Shown: positions 32,201-42,895, counted from the stretch's first letter. The stretch: 64,000 nt of DNA from Eublepharis macularius (GCF_028583425.1 NC_072805.1:13836001-13900000); one strand, 5' to 3'. Notes: generated from the sequence alone by a model not told the origin. Numbers and translations are program-made.

Positions 32201-32480
32201 TGTTGGATTTATCTTGAAATTTAGGACTGGGAATGTCAGAACATCTTCCACGATTCTCTATCCATGGGCTTCTGCTTATACAAGACTTTTTGCATGTTGC
32301 AATTTAAAGGAAAGTGAAAGATTATACGGACCACAAGGATTTGTTTGTATAACATATATATGATTGTACTGTGTATTTTTGTTGTGTATAATTGAGTATT
32401 ACATACTTGAACACATTGCACTTTGCACATTGCACTTTTATGTGATTAGAAATATATCTATATTTGCAATAGTGGTTTCC

Positions 32481-33260
32481 TGGCATTGTGTGTTTTCGTT
32501 GCTATAGCTGTTCCAGGACCGCCCGTGGTTTTCCAGTAGGTTCACACTATAGGCAAAAGACTATGCTCTAAAGAATGTGATGTTTGTCTTCACTGAATTG
32601 TGCCTAGACTCTCTTCTGCTTACATTAAAAGCAAAGCCCGATATTTTCAAATGCAAGCATGACCCAATTTCTGTTTTCACATCCCTGGATCATCATGCAC
32701 TGACTTTCAGGAGGTGGAAAAATCTTATAAATGAAAGTTTTGAGGGGAGTAGGCAATACAGAGTCGCCAGTGTTCATTAACTGGCTGTCTTACATTAGCT
32801 GTCTTTTTTTTCACAACGTTCATATTCAGCATCTCAGCAAGTGTAAACAGTTTTCTACGAAACAGCTAGTCTGTAACATTGGCCCAAGAAAAGAAAGCAA
32901 ATTCAGGACAGGGATATTTGAGGAATCTCAAAACTGGGTCGGTACCAGCTGGACTTCCTGCTCAAATGGCAACAACTATAAAACCTTCTAACCATGAAGT
33001 TTAGAAGGTGTGCATCAAGAGATATCAGAAATCACAAAGGACTGAAAAACTGGGGGCAACTTAAACTAATGCAATACGAATGCTGTTGGCTGTCTCCTGG
33101 AATTTCACTTGGCTTAATGGGCTTGTAGGACAATCCCAAGGGGAGTTACACCTTTCTAAGTCCATTAAAATCAAAGGATTGAGAAGACTGTAATTCCGTT
33201 TAAGATTGCAATCTGGATTATTTTAGTCTTCCACATCGGGATGCTGAACTTTGGTGGTCC
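32481..33260. other. Intergenic stretch with no gene seen
   Basis: AT-rich with no recognised exon. It may be old retroelement sequence. Confidence 0.35.
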
Positions 33261-33261
33261 G

Positions 33262-33440
33262 GAAGTAGGGCTGCTGACTGCAGGTTAGAAAATATCTGGA
33301 GATTTTTGGGGGGTGGTGTGGAGCTGGGAAAGGGGAGGGACCTCAGCAGGCTATGATGCAATAGATGCCACCCCCTCACCCAAATCTGATGTTTTCTCCT
33401 GGGGGAGTGATCTCTGTAGTCTGGAAATCAGCTGTAATTC
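33262..33440. mobile_element. Family A MITE, degenerate
   Basis: 'gggctgctgactgcaggttag', 'atctggagatttttgggg', 'gagtgatctctgtagtctggaaatcagctgtaattc', read in the opposite sense to 23942. Confidence 0.55.
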
Positions 33441-34055
33441 AGATTACCAGGTCCCCCTAACCCCTTGGTGGGAGATGTGGGATCTTGTTCCTACCTTGGA
33501 CTTTTCCCTTTCCTATGAGCTTCTGGTGTGTGTGATGACATCACTTCTGGGAAGTAACATCATGTGAGTCACAGGCCACCCTGGGAGCGACTCGGCCTCT
33601 GTGGAGCACAGCAGTGCTCCTGCGCTATGCAGCAGCCTGATTCAGTCCATATCTGGCCAAAATTGTGCCAAATCAGGCTGCTGTAGAGCGTGGCAGCACT
33701 CCTGCACCATGCAGTGGCCTGATTCGGCCAGATTTGGGTCCAATTCGACCTGAATCTGGGCCGATTCAGGCCAAATCAGCCTGAATCTGGCCACTGTGGA
33801 GTGTGGGAGTTTTCCCATGCCCGGCAGCGACTCAATTGGGGCCAAATCTGCCCCAAATCTGGCAGCATCTGGCCTGATTTGGGCCGCTGCAGCATGCAGT
33901 AGTGTGCCGCACTGCCCAGAGGCACGCCCTGGGAGGCACGTCCCCCCTCCCCCCGCCAGGTAAGCAGGGGCAGGGAGTGAAGGGTGGGAGTGGGGGATCC
34001 CTAGCTGTAATTCCAGGAGATCAACAGGCCCCACCCGGACGTTGGCAACCCTGTC
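33441..34055. mobile_element. Long family A-related MITE with internal degenerate minisatellite
   Basis: It starts 'accaggtccccctaacccctt' and ends 'ggacgttggcaaccctgt'. The interior (about 33640-33900) is built from repeated phrases such as 'tctggccaaaatt', 'gattcggccagatttggg' and 'ccaaatctggc'. A 'gatgacatcacttctgggaagtaac' block (33535-33560) precedes it. Confidence 0.55.
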
Positions 34056-34745
34056 AGGAAGGTTCTGTACAACAGGGACACTGTGGTGCAAAAGCTACCA
34101 CAAAGCTGCAATGTGTAAAGTACACATGGAGCCTTCCCCCCCCCAAAGCTTGACCTGCTCAATAACTTTTATTTATTTTATTTTACTAGAATTATTCTCG
34201 ACTATTCTGCTGTCCTAGAGGCTTACCTTTAGAAGTGAATAGGTGTAAATGGAGTTGCTGTTCACCTTCACCGTGATCAGAGAGCACTGTTGCGTAATGG
34301 TTACATCAGGAGTCCCCAACCTTTTTCAGCCTGTGAGCACCTTTGGAATACTGACACAATGTGGTGGATGCGGCGACAAAATGGCTGCCACAGGAGGCGG
34401 AGCTAGCCATAAAATGGCTGCCACAGCCTCATGTCATGCTCCATTCACACCAAGAACAAGAGGAGGGCAGACTTTGCTAGGAAATGGGAGGCTTCCTTTT
34501 TCATGCCTCCTTTTGGGCTCAAGACCCATCTCCTAAAGCTGGACACTCTGGTATTTGGGCAAAACTCTATAGTTCAGTTCAGTTTTATTATTACAATCCA
34601 AGATCACAATTAAACTCCATAGTTAAGTCAAAGCATCCCAACATCCTATGGTGAGGTGTTCACATCACCTCCAGGTACCCAGGACATCAGTGTGTTGTTG
34701 GCGACATAATGATGTCACCGGTGAGCCCTTCAGCAACCCGGTAAG

Positions 34746-35405
34746 TAGACATGGGTACGAACGGGATAAAAATTCTGAACACCCTGTTCGTTGTTCATTG
34801 CCATCCATGAACAATGAACAATGAACAATGAACAATGAACAGAACCGAACATGTCCCCTTAACGAACATGTTCGGTGTTCGTGTTCGTGGCCCTTTAAAG
34901 ATCACTTTAAACTATCCGCTGGCAGGTGGCGGGGGGGATTTCCCCTTGCCGCCTGCCAGCAGATAGTTTAAAGAGCCCTTTTCTGCCACGTGCAAGGGGA
35001 AGGGCCCTTTAAACACCCCCCCACCCCTGCCCCACCCCCCTGCTCCACCCCAGCGCCGCCGGGCTCCTGCTTCCGGGTGCTGCTGGGAGCAGCGCCGTGG
35101 GCCATTTCTGCCCACTGTCAGAGGGTTGAGGAGGCTCGCTTCTGCCTGCTGTCAGAGGGACAAGGAGAGACTCCCCTGGTCCCTCTGACAGTGAGTAGAG
35201 CTGGTGCTGCCATGGGACTGCTTCTGCCTGCTGTCAGAGAGACGAAGGGAATCTCCTCGTCCCTCTGACAGCGGGCAGAGGGATGAACGAGGCTTGCAAT
35301 GACCACCTGTTCGTTTGGAATGGGGACTCATGAACAGCCCGTGAACAGACGAACGGGCGGTTCATGGGTTTTTTCCGTTCGTATTGCTGTTCATGCCCAT
35401 GTCTA
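34746..35405. mobile_element. hAT-like element, TAGACATGGGC termini
   Basis: Inverted ends 'tagacatgggtacgaacggg' and 'gttcatgcccatgtcta'. The flanking octamers ccggtaag (34738-34745) and ctgttaag (35406-35413) match at 6 of 8. Subterminal GAAC-rich runs include several 'aacaatgaac' copies. The interior has repeated 'ctgtcagaggga' inverted pairs. Confidence 0.7.
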
Positions 35406-36016
35406 CTGTTAAGTCCCCTCCCTGCTTTTGGTCAGGGGGATCTAGTAACCTTACTACCAGCTGGTGTTATCATTCTCCATGCCATGAAAAGGTGCAGCTG
35501 TCAGTTTCCACACACTAAGTCTCTATTAAAGGGACAGGAGGTTTTCCCCCAGGCCTATAACAACCCTTATTGCTGAACGGAGGGAAATGTTTGTATGCCC
35601 TAAGTTCAGGTGAGACCTGACCCTCATGGCCTGCAGCCAGTTCTCACTGTCCACATGCTCCATGATCTCTTGGCAGCTGCGCCCCTCCCCTGGGATTCCT
35701 CATATCTCCATTCTTTCTCAGGAAGGTCCTGCATTGAGACAGTCTGGCTGGCTCCCTGGGCTGGTGATAGGTGGTTCTTGGCAAACCATCACAACCTTTT
35801 GTTCTCCCTCCCTGTTGTCATAAAGACCCCTTTCTCACCTCTGCCAATCCTGGAGTTCTCAGCACAGCCCTTGCCAGCCAGTATGCTTGACAGCACGACT
35901 GTTTATTTACATGAAGTATCCACTAGGCATGCCAGCTTTTTAACCTGCCTCTATTGCTGTGCCTTTAGCCGAAGAAATTAGCAGGTCTCAATGTGCAGCT
36001 GTAAGGGCTGGAAGTA

Positions 36017-36150
36017 GAGTTGCAACTTCAGGTTAGGAAATTCCTGCCGTTTTAGGGGGTAGAGCCTGGGGAGGGACCCCGGCAGGGTGTAAAGCCATCG
36101 AGCCGACTCTCCAAAGCAGCCATTTCCTCCAGTCACTCTGGAGATCAGAT
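36017..36150. mobile_element. Family A MITE fragment
   Basis: 'tagagttgcaacttcaggttaggaaattcc' and 'agggaccccggcagggtgtaaagcc' match the family. Confidence 0.5.
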
Positions 36151-36292
36151 GAAATTATTTATTTCCTTCTATCATTTATAGTTCGCCTTTCTCACTGAGA
36201 CTCAAGGCGGATTACGTGGTGTGAGATTAATACAATCAATATCAAGGACATTTCCAGAAATGATCGGACCAAGCTTGGCTTTTAACAACTCT

Positions 36293-37030
36293 TGTGTGTG
36301 TTATATGCTGTCAAGTCGCCCCTGACCTATGGCGATCCTATAAATGAAAGTCCTCCAAAACGTCCTATCATTAACAGCCTTGCTCAGATCCTGCAACCTG
36401 GAGGACGTGGCTTCTTTCTTTTATTGAGTCAAGCCATCTCGTTTTAGGTCTTCCTCTTTTCCTGCTGCCTTCCACTTTTTCTAGCATTACTGACTTTTCC
36501 AGAGAATCTTGTCTTCTCCTGATGTCACCAAAGTACGATAGCCTCCATTTTGTCATTTTAGCTTCTAGGGAGAATTCAGGCTGAATTTGATCTAGTACCC
36601 ACGTATTTGTCTTTTGGGCCATCCATGGTATCCACAAATCTCTCCTCCAGCACCACATTTCAAATGGATCAGTTTTCTTCCTGTCAGCTTTCTTCACTGT
36701 CCAACTTCCACATCCATACATGGCAATGGGGAATACCATAGTTTGGATTTTCTTGATCTTGGTTCCCAGAGAGACATCTTTATCTTTAAGGATCTTCTCT
36801 AACTCCGTCACAGCTGCTCTTCCAAGTCTCAATTTTCTTCTGATTTCTTCATTGCAGTCTCCCTTTTGGTTGATGATTGATCCAAGGAACAGAAAATCTT
36901 GAACAATTTCAATTTCCTCATTGTCAACTTTAAAATTGAGTAATTCTTCAGTGGTCATTACTGTTGGTCATTACTCTTCTTGATGTTCAGCTGTAACCCT
37001 GCTTTGGCGCTTTCTTCTTTAACCTTCATC
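36293..37030 (-). mobile_element. BovB/RTE LINE fragment
   Basis: A minus-strand frame (36371-36958) encodes the conserved C-terminal part of the BovB reverse transcriptase: FLFLGSIINQKGDCNEEI, VFPIAMYGCGSWTVKKAD, FEMWCWRR, SYFGDIRRRQDSLEK and GSRKRGRPKTRWLDSI. It continues into the 3' terminus near 36293-36370 (in forward sense 'ggcgatcctataaatgaaag' complement). It is truncated at the 5' end. Confidence 0.88.
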
Positions 37031-37597
37031 AGTAGTAACAACTGTTATAAAGACAGTATTGCCCTATAGAAATATCTATGGCACAAGAATCCGTAGATTT
37101 ACAAATTAGCATCTCTTAAAAAAATAGCTTGGCGAGTTTTAATCATGATGTTAATCAACTGAAGCTTTAGGTAATTAATCAGTCATTTTCATTAGTGAGG
37201 CTGAGCTTAAGGGCTTTCGTAATAAGAGTAGGGAACCCAAGAGTCCTGTGAACAGGTGCCAGGTCGATGGAGTCACTCTGGGGAACACCAGCTGGCAATT
37301 GAAATTCAGGATCGGGTTAGGGCCTTTTTCTAATTTGAACTATAACTTGTTGTGATCCAAGTGAGCAATTTCAAATTGGAAAACTAATAAATCCCCCTAC
37401 AAATAACTAATATTAACTATGCCTCTACCCATTACTGTTTTTGTGATATAAGCCATAAATCATGCTTCCCACACATTTTTATAAGGCTTATGGGGGCTTT
37501 ACTAATCCAGAGAGTCACCTAAAGTATATTAGAAAATTATAGCTTATTCTTTGGACTTCCAATAAGTTATAGCATAAATTCATTTTGATATGCCACT
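37031..37597. other. Intergenic stretch with no gene seen
   Basis: AT-rich sequence with no recognised feature. Confidence 0.35.
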
Positions 37598-38243
37598 AGG
37601 GTTGCCAGGCCCCCTCAACCTCCCGGTGGGGGATTGGGGCCTGGCACTTACCTGTTTTGGTGTGGGGGGTGCATGTGCGCTTTGCATGCGCCCCCCCTGC
37701 AAGTGTGATAAAGTCACTTCTCGGAAGTGACGTCATCACGCAGCTTGTGGGCTCGCACCCACACTCTGCAGGGGCCCAAAACACACCCATTTCGGCCCAG
37801 ATCGGGCTAATTTCGGGCCCATTTTGGCACAGATCAGGCCCGTTTTCAGCTGCTGCAGAGTGTGGGAGTGCTCCTGCGCTCCACAACGGCCCAAAATGGG
37901 CCCGATCCAGGCAAAAATGGTTACGTTTCAGGCTGCTGCGGAGAGCTCTGCAGTGGCTCAAACAGACCCAATCCGTGCCAAAATGGGCCTAAAACAAGCC
38001 CAATCTGGGACGAAACGGGCACGTTTTGGGCCCCTGCAGAGGGCAGGAGCGCTTTCACACTCTGCAGCGACCCCAATCCGGGCCAAAGTGGGCTCAATCC
38101 GGGTGTCAGCAGCGCACGGGATCATGCAGCGCTGCAGGGGAGTGCGCACGGAAGGCGCGCTCCCCCCCGCTGGCCAGGTAAGTAGGGGCGGGATGTGGGG
38201 GCAGGGGATCCTCCGTCCTCAGCAGGGATCTGGCATCCCTATA
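37598..38243. mobile_element. Long family A-related MITE with internal minisatellite and CRE/ETS block
   Basis: Ends 'agggttgccaggcccc' and 'ggatctggcatccct' are inverted. The interior (about 37780-38110) repeats 'gggcccaaaac', 'cggcccagatcggg' and 'caaaatggg'. The block at 37715-37740 reads cttctcggaagtgacgtcatcac, containing a perfect TGACGTCA. Confidence 0.65.
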
Positions 38244-38721
38244 CGCCACTGTTAGGTACATGAGAATGGATTCACGTGTTATGTGATTTTAACCAATGTA
38301 ACTGGATTAGTCGGTAACTTTATGTTAATGCAAAGAAACATCTTTTAATTTTATGAGTTCAGCAGATATTCAACACATACATGTTTCTAGTTTCAAATCT
38401 TGCATTATCATTTCACAATTGCTAATATATTTTTTTAAAATGACACTTTTTAAAATGTTCAACGCTAAAATCATCTTCTGAGCCTGTGGTGTTGTTGTTG
38501 TTTCTGGTTGCTACGTCTGTAATTTACAGGTAGCAGTGCAAGCAAGTCCATAGGACAGGTATCAACAGTTTGGCAGTTGACAGGAATGTACTCAATTGCG
38601 TGATAACATCTCCAAAATTTTAATTGGTGCAGATGGTTCATGCATCCAATCGATGACAAGATTGCCATCTCTGTCTGTCATCCATCTATAATCTTTAGGA
38701 CTAGGTCTTTGAAATTACCTG

Positions 38722-38924
38722 GGCCGATTCCAGACGGCCCTCCCCATCGCGAAACGTCGCGCGTCGTCGCGCAGAAAACGCGAAATATCGCGTTTTCTCG
38801 CGTGAGTTTTGCGCGACGTCATGCAAAACTCGCGCGAGAAAACGCGATATTTCGTGTTTTCTGCGCGACGATGCGTGACGACACATGACGTTTCGCGATG
38901 GGGAGGGCCGTCTGGAATCGGCCC
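38722..38924. mobile_element. 203-bp CpG-dense palindromic MITE
   Basis: Near-complete inverted repeat: gggccgattccagacggcc at the left and ggccgtctggaatcggccc at the right. The arms continue as catcgcgaaacgtcgcgcg and matching complements nearly to the centre near 38820. It is dense in CpG, unlike the flanks. No clear target duplication was found. Confidence 0.8.
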
Positions 38925-39303
38925 TGTACTGACTCACATTGCATAATCCGCCTTGTGTCTCAGTGAGAAAGTGAGATTATAAATAATGTAAGTAAAATAA
39001 AATAAATCCTTCTAATGTTGTAATGAGCAAAAGCAAGGGCAGACCCATGCTCTCGCTGAGATTTAGCCCCTAGGATTGAATCTACAATGAGAAAGTGACT
39101 CGTGGAGCGGGACCTGAAGAGCTGTTGGTGGAGTGTACCATCTAAGACTGGAGAGCTGAACCAAATCTCAGATGTATCCTTACCTGAGGACATGACTGGC
39201 TTTTTGCACAAGTAAGAGGAGGGGGCAGCTTCTTGTCGCTCTGTGCCCCCTCTGTGTTAAGCCACACTTGCCTCTGGCATGTAATCACTAGACATTCTTG
39301 CAG
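38925..39303. other. Intergenic/intronic stretch upstream of CLEC18-like exon
   Basis: I looked here for the first EGF-like exon and CAP-domain exons of CLEC18 and saw none. Confidence 0.4.
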
Positions 39304-39396
39304 GGAAGTGCAATGTTTGGTGCCTTCATGGGAAACTCAAGGAAGAGGACTGCTCCTGTCTCTGTGATGTTGGCTGTGGTGGTGCAGAATGTGAAG
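39304..39396 (+). CDS. CLEC18A: CLEC18-like EGF exon (probably part of a decayed gene)
   Basis: 93 bp between a ttcttgcag acceptor and a GTGAGT donor (phase 2 bases + 30 codons + 1). Encodes KCNVWCLHGKLKEEDCSCLC then DVGCGGAECE. It matches the second EGF-like module of CLEC18 proteins (secreted CAP/EGF/C-type-lectin proteins that bind glycans), where the pattern is C..QCVHG, then ECSCVCD.GYGGAQC. The Tyr of GYGG is Cys here (TGT), which leaves an unpaired cysteine. Its location near PDPR agrees with the human CLEC18-PDPR neighbourhood. The frame is open, but the next exon is broken. Confidence 0.7.
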
Positions 39397-39477
39397 GTGA
39401 GTTTTGGGGACTTGGGCACAAGAGGTCTGGGGATGACTTGGGTTTTTCCTAGTGTGTCTCAACAGAGTGATCCTGAC

Positions 39478-39881
39478 TAGAGATGGGCACGAACCGAAAT
39501 ACGAACCAAAATTAAGCATGAACCAGGCCGGTTAGTGGTTCGGGAACCGCAGTTCGTCAAATCCCATTTCTGATGAACCACCACGAACTTTAGGCTGGTT
39601 CCTTTGGTTCGTTTTTTGGTTCGTGACTGCGGGCAGCCTGGTGCCAATCAATCAGTTTCCTAGGCAACAGGGGATGGACTTCCTGCAGACCTTCTTCTGG
39701 CCCGGAAGTGACCTTCTGCTTACCCGGAAGTTATGATTTTCTGACCCAGGTGTGATGTTTTCATGAACCAAATGAACCAGTTTGCAAACCAGGGGCAGGT
39801 TCGTGAAAGTTCATAGTTTGTGAAATTTGACAAACCACGAACCGCATGGTTTGGTTTTTTTCTGGTTCATGCCCATCTCTA
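39478..39881. mobile_element. hAT-type foldback MITE with perfect 8-bp target duplication
   Basis: Termini TAGAGATGGGCACGAACCG and its inverted partner ending catctcta. ATCCTGAC is duplicated exactly at 39470-39477 and 39882-39889. Subterminal regions are rich in GAACC/GGTTC. Inserted 81 bp after the CLEC18-like exon donor. Confidence 0.9.
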
Positions 39882-39964
39882 ATCCTGACAGAATGGCCAC
39901 CCAGACAACATCCCAGAAAGTTGGGATTCTACAATGGCTCTTTGTGCAGCCAAATGTAGCGCCT

Positions 39965-40215
39965 TCTGTGGAAGTATTTTCTGGAGAGTAGCCATGTTGA
40001 TCTGCAAGTTTCGAGTCCAGAAGCACCTTAAAGACCAACAAGGTTTCTAGGGTATGAGCTTTTGAGAGTCAAAGCTCGCTTAGTATTTATCTGATGAAGG
40101 CAGCCTGTCTCTCAAAAGCTTATACCTTGGAAACCTTGTTGGTCTTTAAGGTGCTACTGGACTTGAACTTGCTCTTCTACTGCAGACCAACAGGGCTACC
40201 CACCTGAAAGTACAA
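39965..40215. repeat. Penelope-related foldback repeat
   Basis: Left arm 'gagtccagaagcaccttaaagacc', right arm 'ggtctttaaggtgctactgg', and a degenerate core CTGATGA (40091-40097) where GAAA has become CAAA. The end is 'ctgcagaccaacagggctaccc'. Confidence 0.65.
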
Positions 40216-41146
40216 AGTCCGTTGTCTTTCTCAGTTCCGACACCCACCATTCTTGAGATGTAAATTACCAGATGCTCCATACATTTACCACTTGGGGAAT
40301 TTCTCCCTTGTGCAAAACCAGCGTGGTGTAGAGCTTCAAGTACCAAACTAAGAGCTGGAGATCGGGCCTAATTTACCTCACCAAGTTGTCCTGAGGAGAG
40401 AACCGGGTGTGCCTCCCTGCACTTTTGAGAGGAGGCACTAGATAGGTAGAGGCACCCTCTCCTGCCGCTGGGTGCTGAAATCAACTGAGGCCCTGCTTTA
40501 GGAGACACAGCAGGTAGCAATAAAACGCCAGGCCATAGTGTGGAATTCGCTCCCAACAAAGCTCGGCAAGCGGCCTCCCTGTCTTTGTTTTCGGATGGCA
40601 GCCTGGCAAAATACCAGTTTCATCTGGGAAGGCATTTGCATGCCTCAGCAAAATGCTCTTTTATTCTCTCTGTGCTTGGTAGTTTTGATCTCTTTCTTTA
40701 CTGCTCTCTTTTATGCTTGTTTTATTGCTTATTGTGTAACTTCATTGAGGTGGGTCTAACCCTGGGTGAATTGCCACCCCCATTCCAGGATGGTGAAGTG
40801 ACCCGCTCCTTGGCCTACCATCCCAGGCAGTCTCTTTGTTTGCCTTTATGGCTCGGCCTTCTCTGCCTTGAGGGCTCTCATAGGTGGGGTGGAAAACTAA
40901 TAACTGAATCACAGAGCGATGGCATTTGATCTACCAAGCGGCCCAGAGAAGGGACGTGTTGCAAATTGTCCTGTGGGGTGAAGGTAGCTTCCTTCTCGAA
41001 AAGGGACCTGAATAAAAAGCACCTGGCACTTCCTTGCCAGAAAGGGGACTAAAAAATTACTGCCTGGCCCTTCAGGGATCTCATCCTGGGACAATTAGGG
41101 GTCTGTGGGTTCAAAACTTGGCCAAAACTCTCTTTCTGTATTCCAG

Positions 41147-41252
41147 CCGAAGTCCACTTTCCCTTCCATGCCTGTGACTTCAGATGGATGGGGTCTGTTT
41201 TCTTATTTCCTCAGAGGCCCACAAGTACTACAGAACCAAAAAGAAATCCCAT
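41147..41252 (+). pseudogene. CLEC18A: CLEC18-like first C-type-lectin exon, frameshifted
   Basis: Acceptor tattccag. In phase with the exon at 39304 it encodes AEVHFPFHACDFR, matching the KVHFPFHTCDLR start of the CLEC18 lectin domain. After 41184 the match moves to another frame, DGVCFLISSEAHKYYRTKKK then SH, so one base is missing near 41185. The lectin cysteine in the family's KC(Q/H) position is Ser. The donor is at the start of a GTGTGT tract. The frameshift plus the lost Cys indicate a pseudogene, unless the missing base is an assembly error. Confidence 0.7.
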
Positions 41253-41352
41253 GTGTGTGTGTGGGGAGGGGGGAATTATAAACCCCTGAAGAGAGGAAGA
41301 AGGTCCAGAGTCTGCTCCCTCGGTTCCTGACGGCCAGCCTTCTGTCTTTCAG

Positions 41353-41499
41353 GCCTGGCTTCAGGAATTTGGGGACCACTATCAGTGGGCCAGGCTGGCA
41401 GAGGGAGTGCGTGCCCACGTGCCTGCCAAATGGCTCGTGCGTGCCCAGAGTTGGAAAGTGACAGGCCACGATTTAGGAAAGTGGCAGCCGTCAACTGAG
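41353..41499 (+). pseudogene. Possible further exon of the CLEC18-like remnant
   Basis: 147 bp (49 open codons in phase 0) bounded by gtctttcag and a strong GTAAGT donor, 100 bp after the previous exon. The translation (AWLQEFGDHYQWARLAEG...) does not resemble the next CLEC18 lectin exon, so it may be chance or a different gene. Confidence 0.25.
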
Positions 41500-41504
41500 G
41501 TAAG

Positions 41505-41800
41505 TTTGAGGTGAGGCTTTGGCTCAGCAGTAGAGCATGGCTGAATCCAGACTCTCCAGCACTGTGCTAAACAGGCGGAGTGAGACCGTCTTTCTGGCGC
41601 GTTTTATGACATCATCGTGCCATGAGAGCGGCTCTCACTCCGTCTGTTTAGCGCTGTGCCGGAGAGTGTGGATTCAGCCCTTCTCTTGTGCACGAAGAAG
41701 GTCTCAGGTTTAATCCTCAGCATCTCCAGTTTGAAAGAACCACACCGTGGGTGATGTGAAAGACCTCTCTCCCCGAGACCCTGGAGGTCCACAGTGCTGA
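41505..41800 (+). mobile_element. tRNA-derived SINE (second family) split by a MITE
   Basis: The head 'tggctcagcagtagagcat' (to 41538) and body 'gaaggtctcaggtttaatcctcagcatctccag' (from about 41690) are separated by the MITE at 41539-41679. Confidence 0.7.
41539..41679. mobile_element. 141-bp foldback MITE, GGCTGAATCC termini
   Basis: ggctgaatccagactctcc pairs with ggagagtgtggattcagcc; inner arms aaacaggcggagtgagacc and ctcactccgtctgttt. It is inserted in a tRNA-type SINE. Confidence 0.8.
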
Positions 41801-41910
41801 CCTCGTATTTATGCGGCAATACCAAGGCATGCCTTACTCTCTCCACTGCCAGGGGGTTCGAGTATCCTTTTACCCATGTCTTGCCAATCTTTGTAGATTT
41901 GATGGCTGCT

Positions 41911-42273
41911 CAGAGCTAAGCTACAAGAGATGAATTACACAAGGGGGAGCACGTGAAGGGAGTTGCAATGTTAGCCGCGAAGCTGAGTTTTAGAAGAGAT
42001 CGGAAGGCTTTGTCAATTTCCCCTCTCTACAGAGCCAGGGAGATCAGCTGCTCAGGGGGTTTGTTAATTTCCTTTTAGCTTCTTAGAAGGGGAGGTGAAA
42101 CTGACAGAGCCTTGGAAGGCAAAGAGGAAATTAACAAACCCTCTGAGCAGCTGATCTCCCTGGCTCTGTAGAGAGGGGAAATTGACAAAGCCTTCTGATC
42201 TCTTTTAAAACTCAGCTTCCCAGCTAACAATGCAACTCCTCCTATAATTCGTCTCTTGTAGCTTGGCTCTCAG
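41911..42273. mobile_element. Large foldback MITE, GAGCCAAGCTACAAG family
   Basis: Ends 'agagctaagctacaagagatgaatt' and 'aattcgtctcttgtagcttggctct'. Long arms: 'cccctctctacagagccagggagatcagctgctca' pairs with its complement near 42130-42180. A spacer of about 60 bp lies near 42080. Confidence 0.8.
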
Positions 42274-42579
42274 TTAACAATGTGGCCCTTGTTACAAATT
42301 AGTTACTGGTTCTACATTTGATAAGAAAGCCATCCATTGCTGTGTCCAAGTACTCAGGGAGGATCTTCTTGATCGCCATTGGATCTGATTGCAAAGGTCA
42401 AGTCTGCGGAGGCCGTTGTGGAGCGCAGTCTGTAATGGACAGAGGCGTAGTCTGTCCCGTCATTGATTCCTACGGCCTGCAGTTCTCCTGTACCAAGTCC
42501 CGCAGAAATATTTCTTGATTTGCTTTGTATTCTGCCCTTCTCACCAGTGGGGACCTGGTGAGAACCAAAGGGCTTACAA

Positions 42580-42895
42580 CAAAACAACAACAACGTTTGA
42601 TTTATATACCACCCTTCAGGACCACTTCAAGCCCACTCGAAGCAATTTACAAAGTGTGTTATTATTATCCTCAAGACAATCACCCTGTGAGGCGGGTGGG
42701 GCTGAGAGAGCGCTGAAAGAACTGTGACTGACCCATTGTTTCTCTCTCCTCCATTTTGTCCTCTGTGAGGTGAGTTAGGCTGAGTGTGTGTGCCTGGCCC
42801 AAGGTCACCCAGCAAGCTTCAATGGCAGCATGGGGATTCAAACCTGGGTCTCCCAGATCCTAGTCTGACACTCTTACTGCTACATCACACTGAAA
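42580..42895 (-). mobile_element. Two joined tRNA-derived SINE fragments
   Basis: A (CAA)n-tailed copy as at 24655 (to about 42735), then a Sauria-type copy with 'aaggtcacccagcaagcttcaatggcagc' and 'gattcaaacctgggtctccc'. Confidence 0.65.

Larger units (their letters stand above)
31300..32480 (+). mobile_element. Penelope-like element, 5'-truncated copy
   Basis: It contains the GIY-YIG frame, about 300 bp of AT-rich 3' sequence, then the hammerhead-like structure at 32128-32200. Boundaries are approximate: the 5' edge is where the SINE-like repeat ends, and the 3' edge is near the AT-rich stretch at 32480. Confidence 0.7.

Noticed and set aside
32731..32991. Frame ending QNWVGTSWTSC as a lectin exon
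   Set aside because: A chance resemblance to lectin-like WxG words, with no splice sites and no extended match.
35610..35981. 123-codon frame as an exon of CLEC18 or another gene
   Set aside because: No CAP, EGF or lectin motif and no clear splice boundaries.
36371..36958. 195-residue frame as a host gene
   Set aside because: It matches the BovB reverse transcriptase C-terminus and is truncated.
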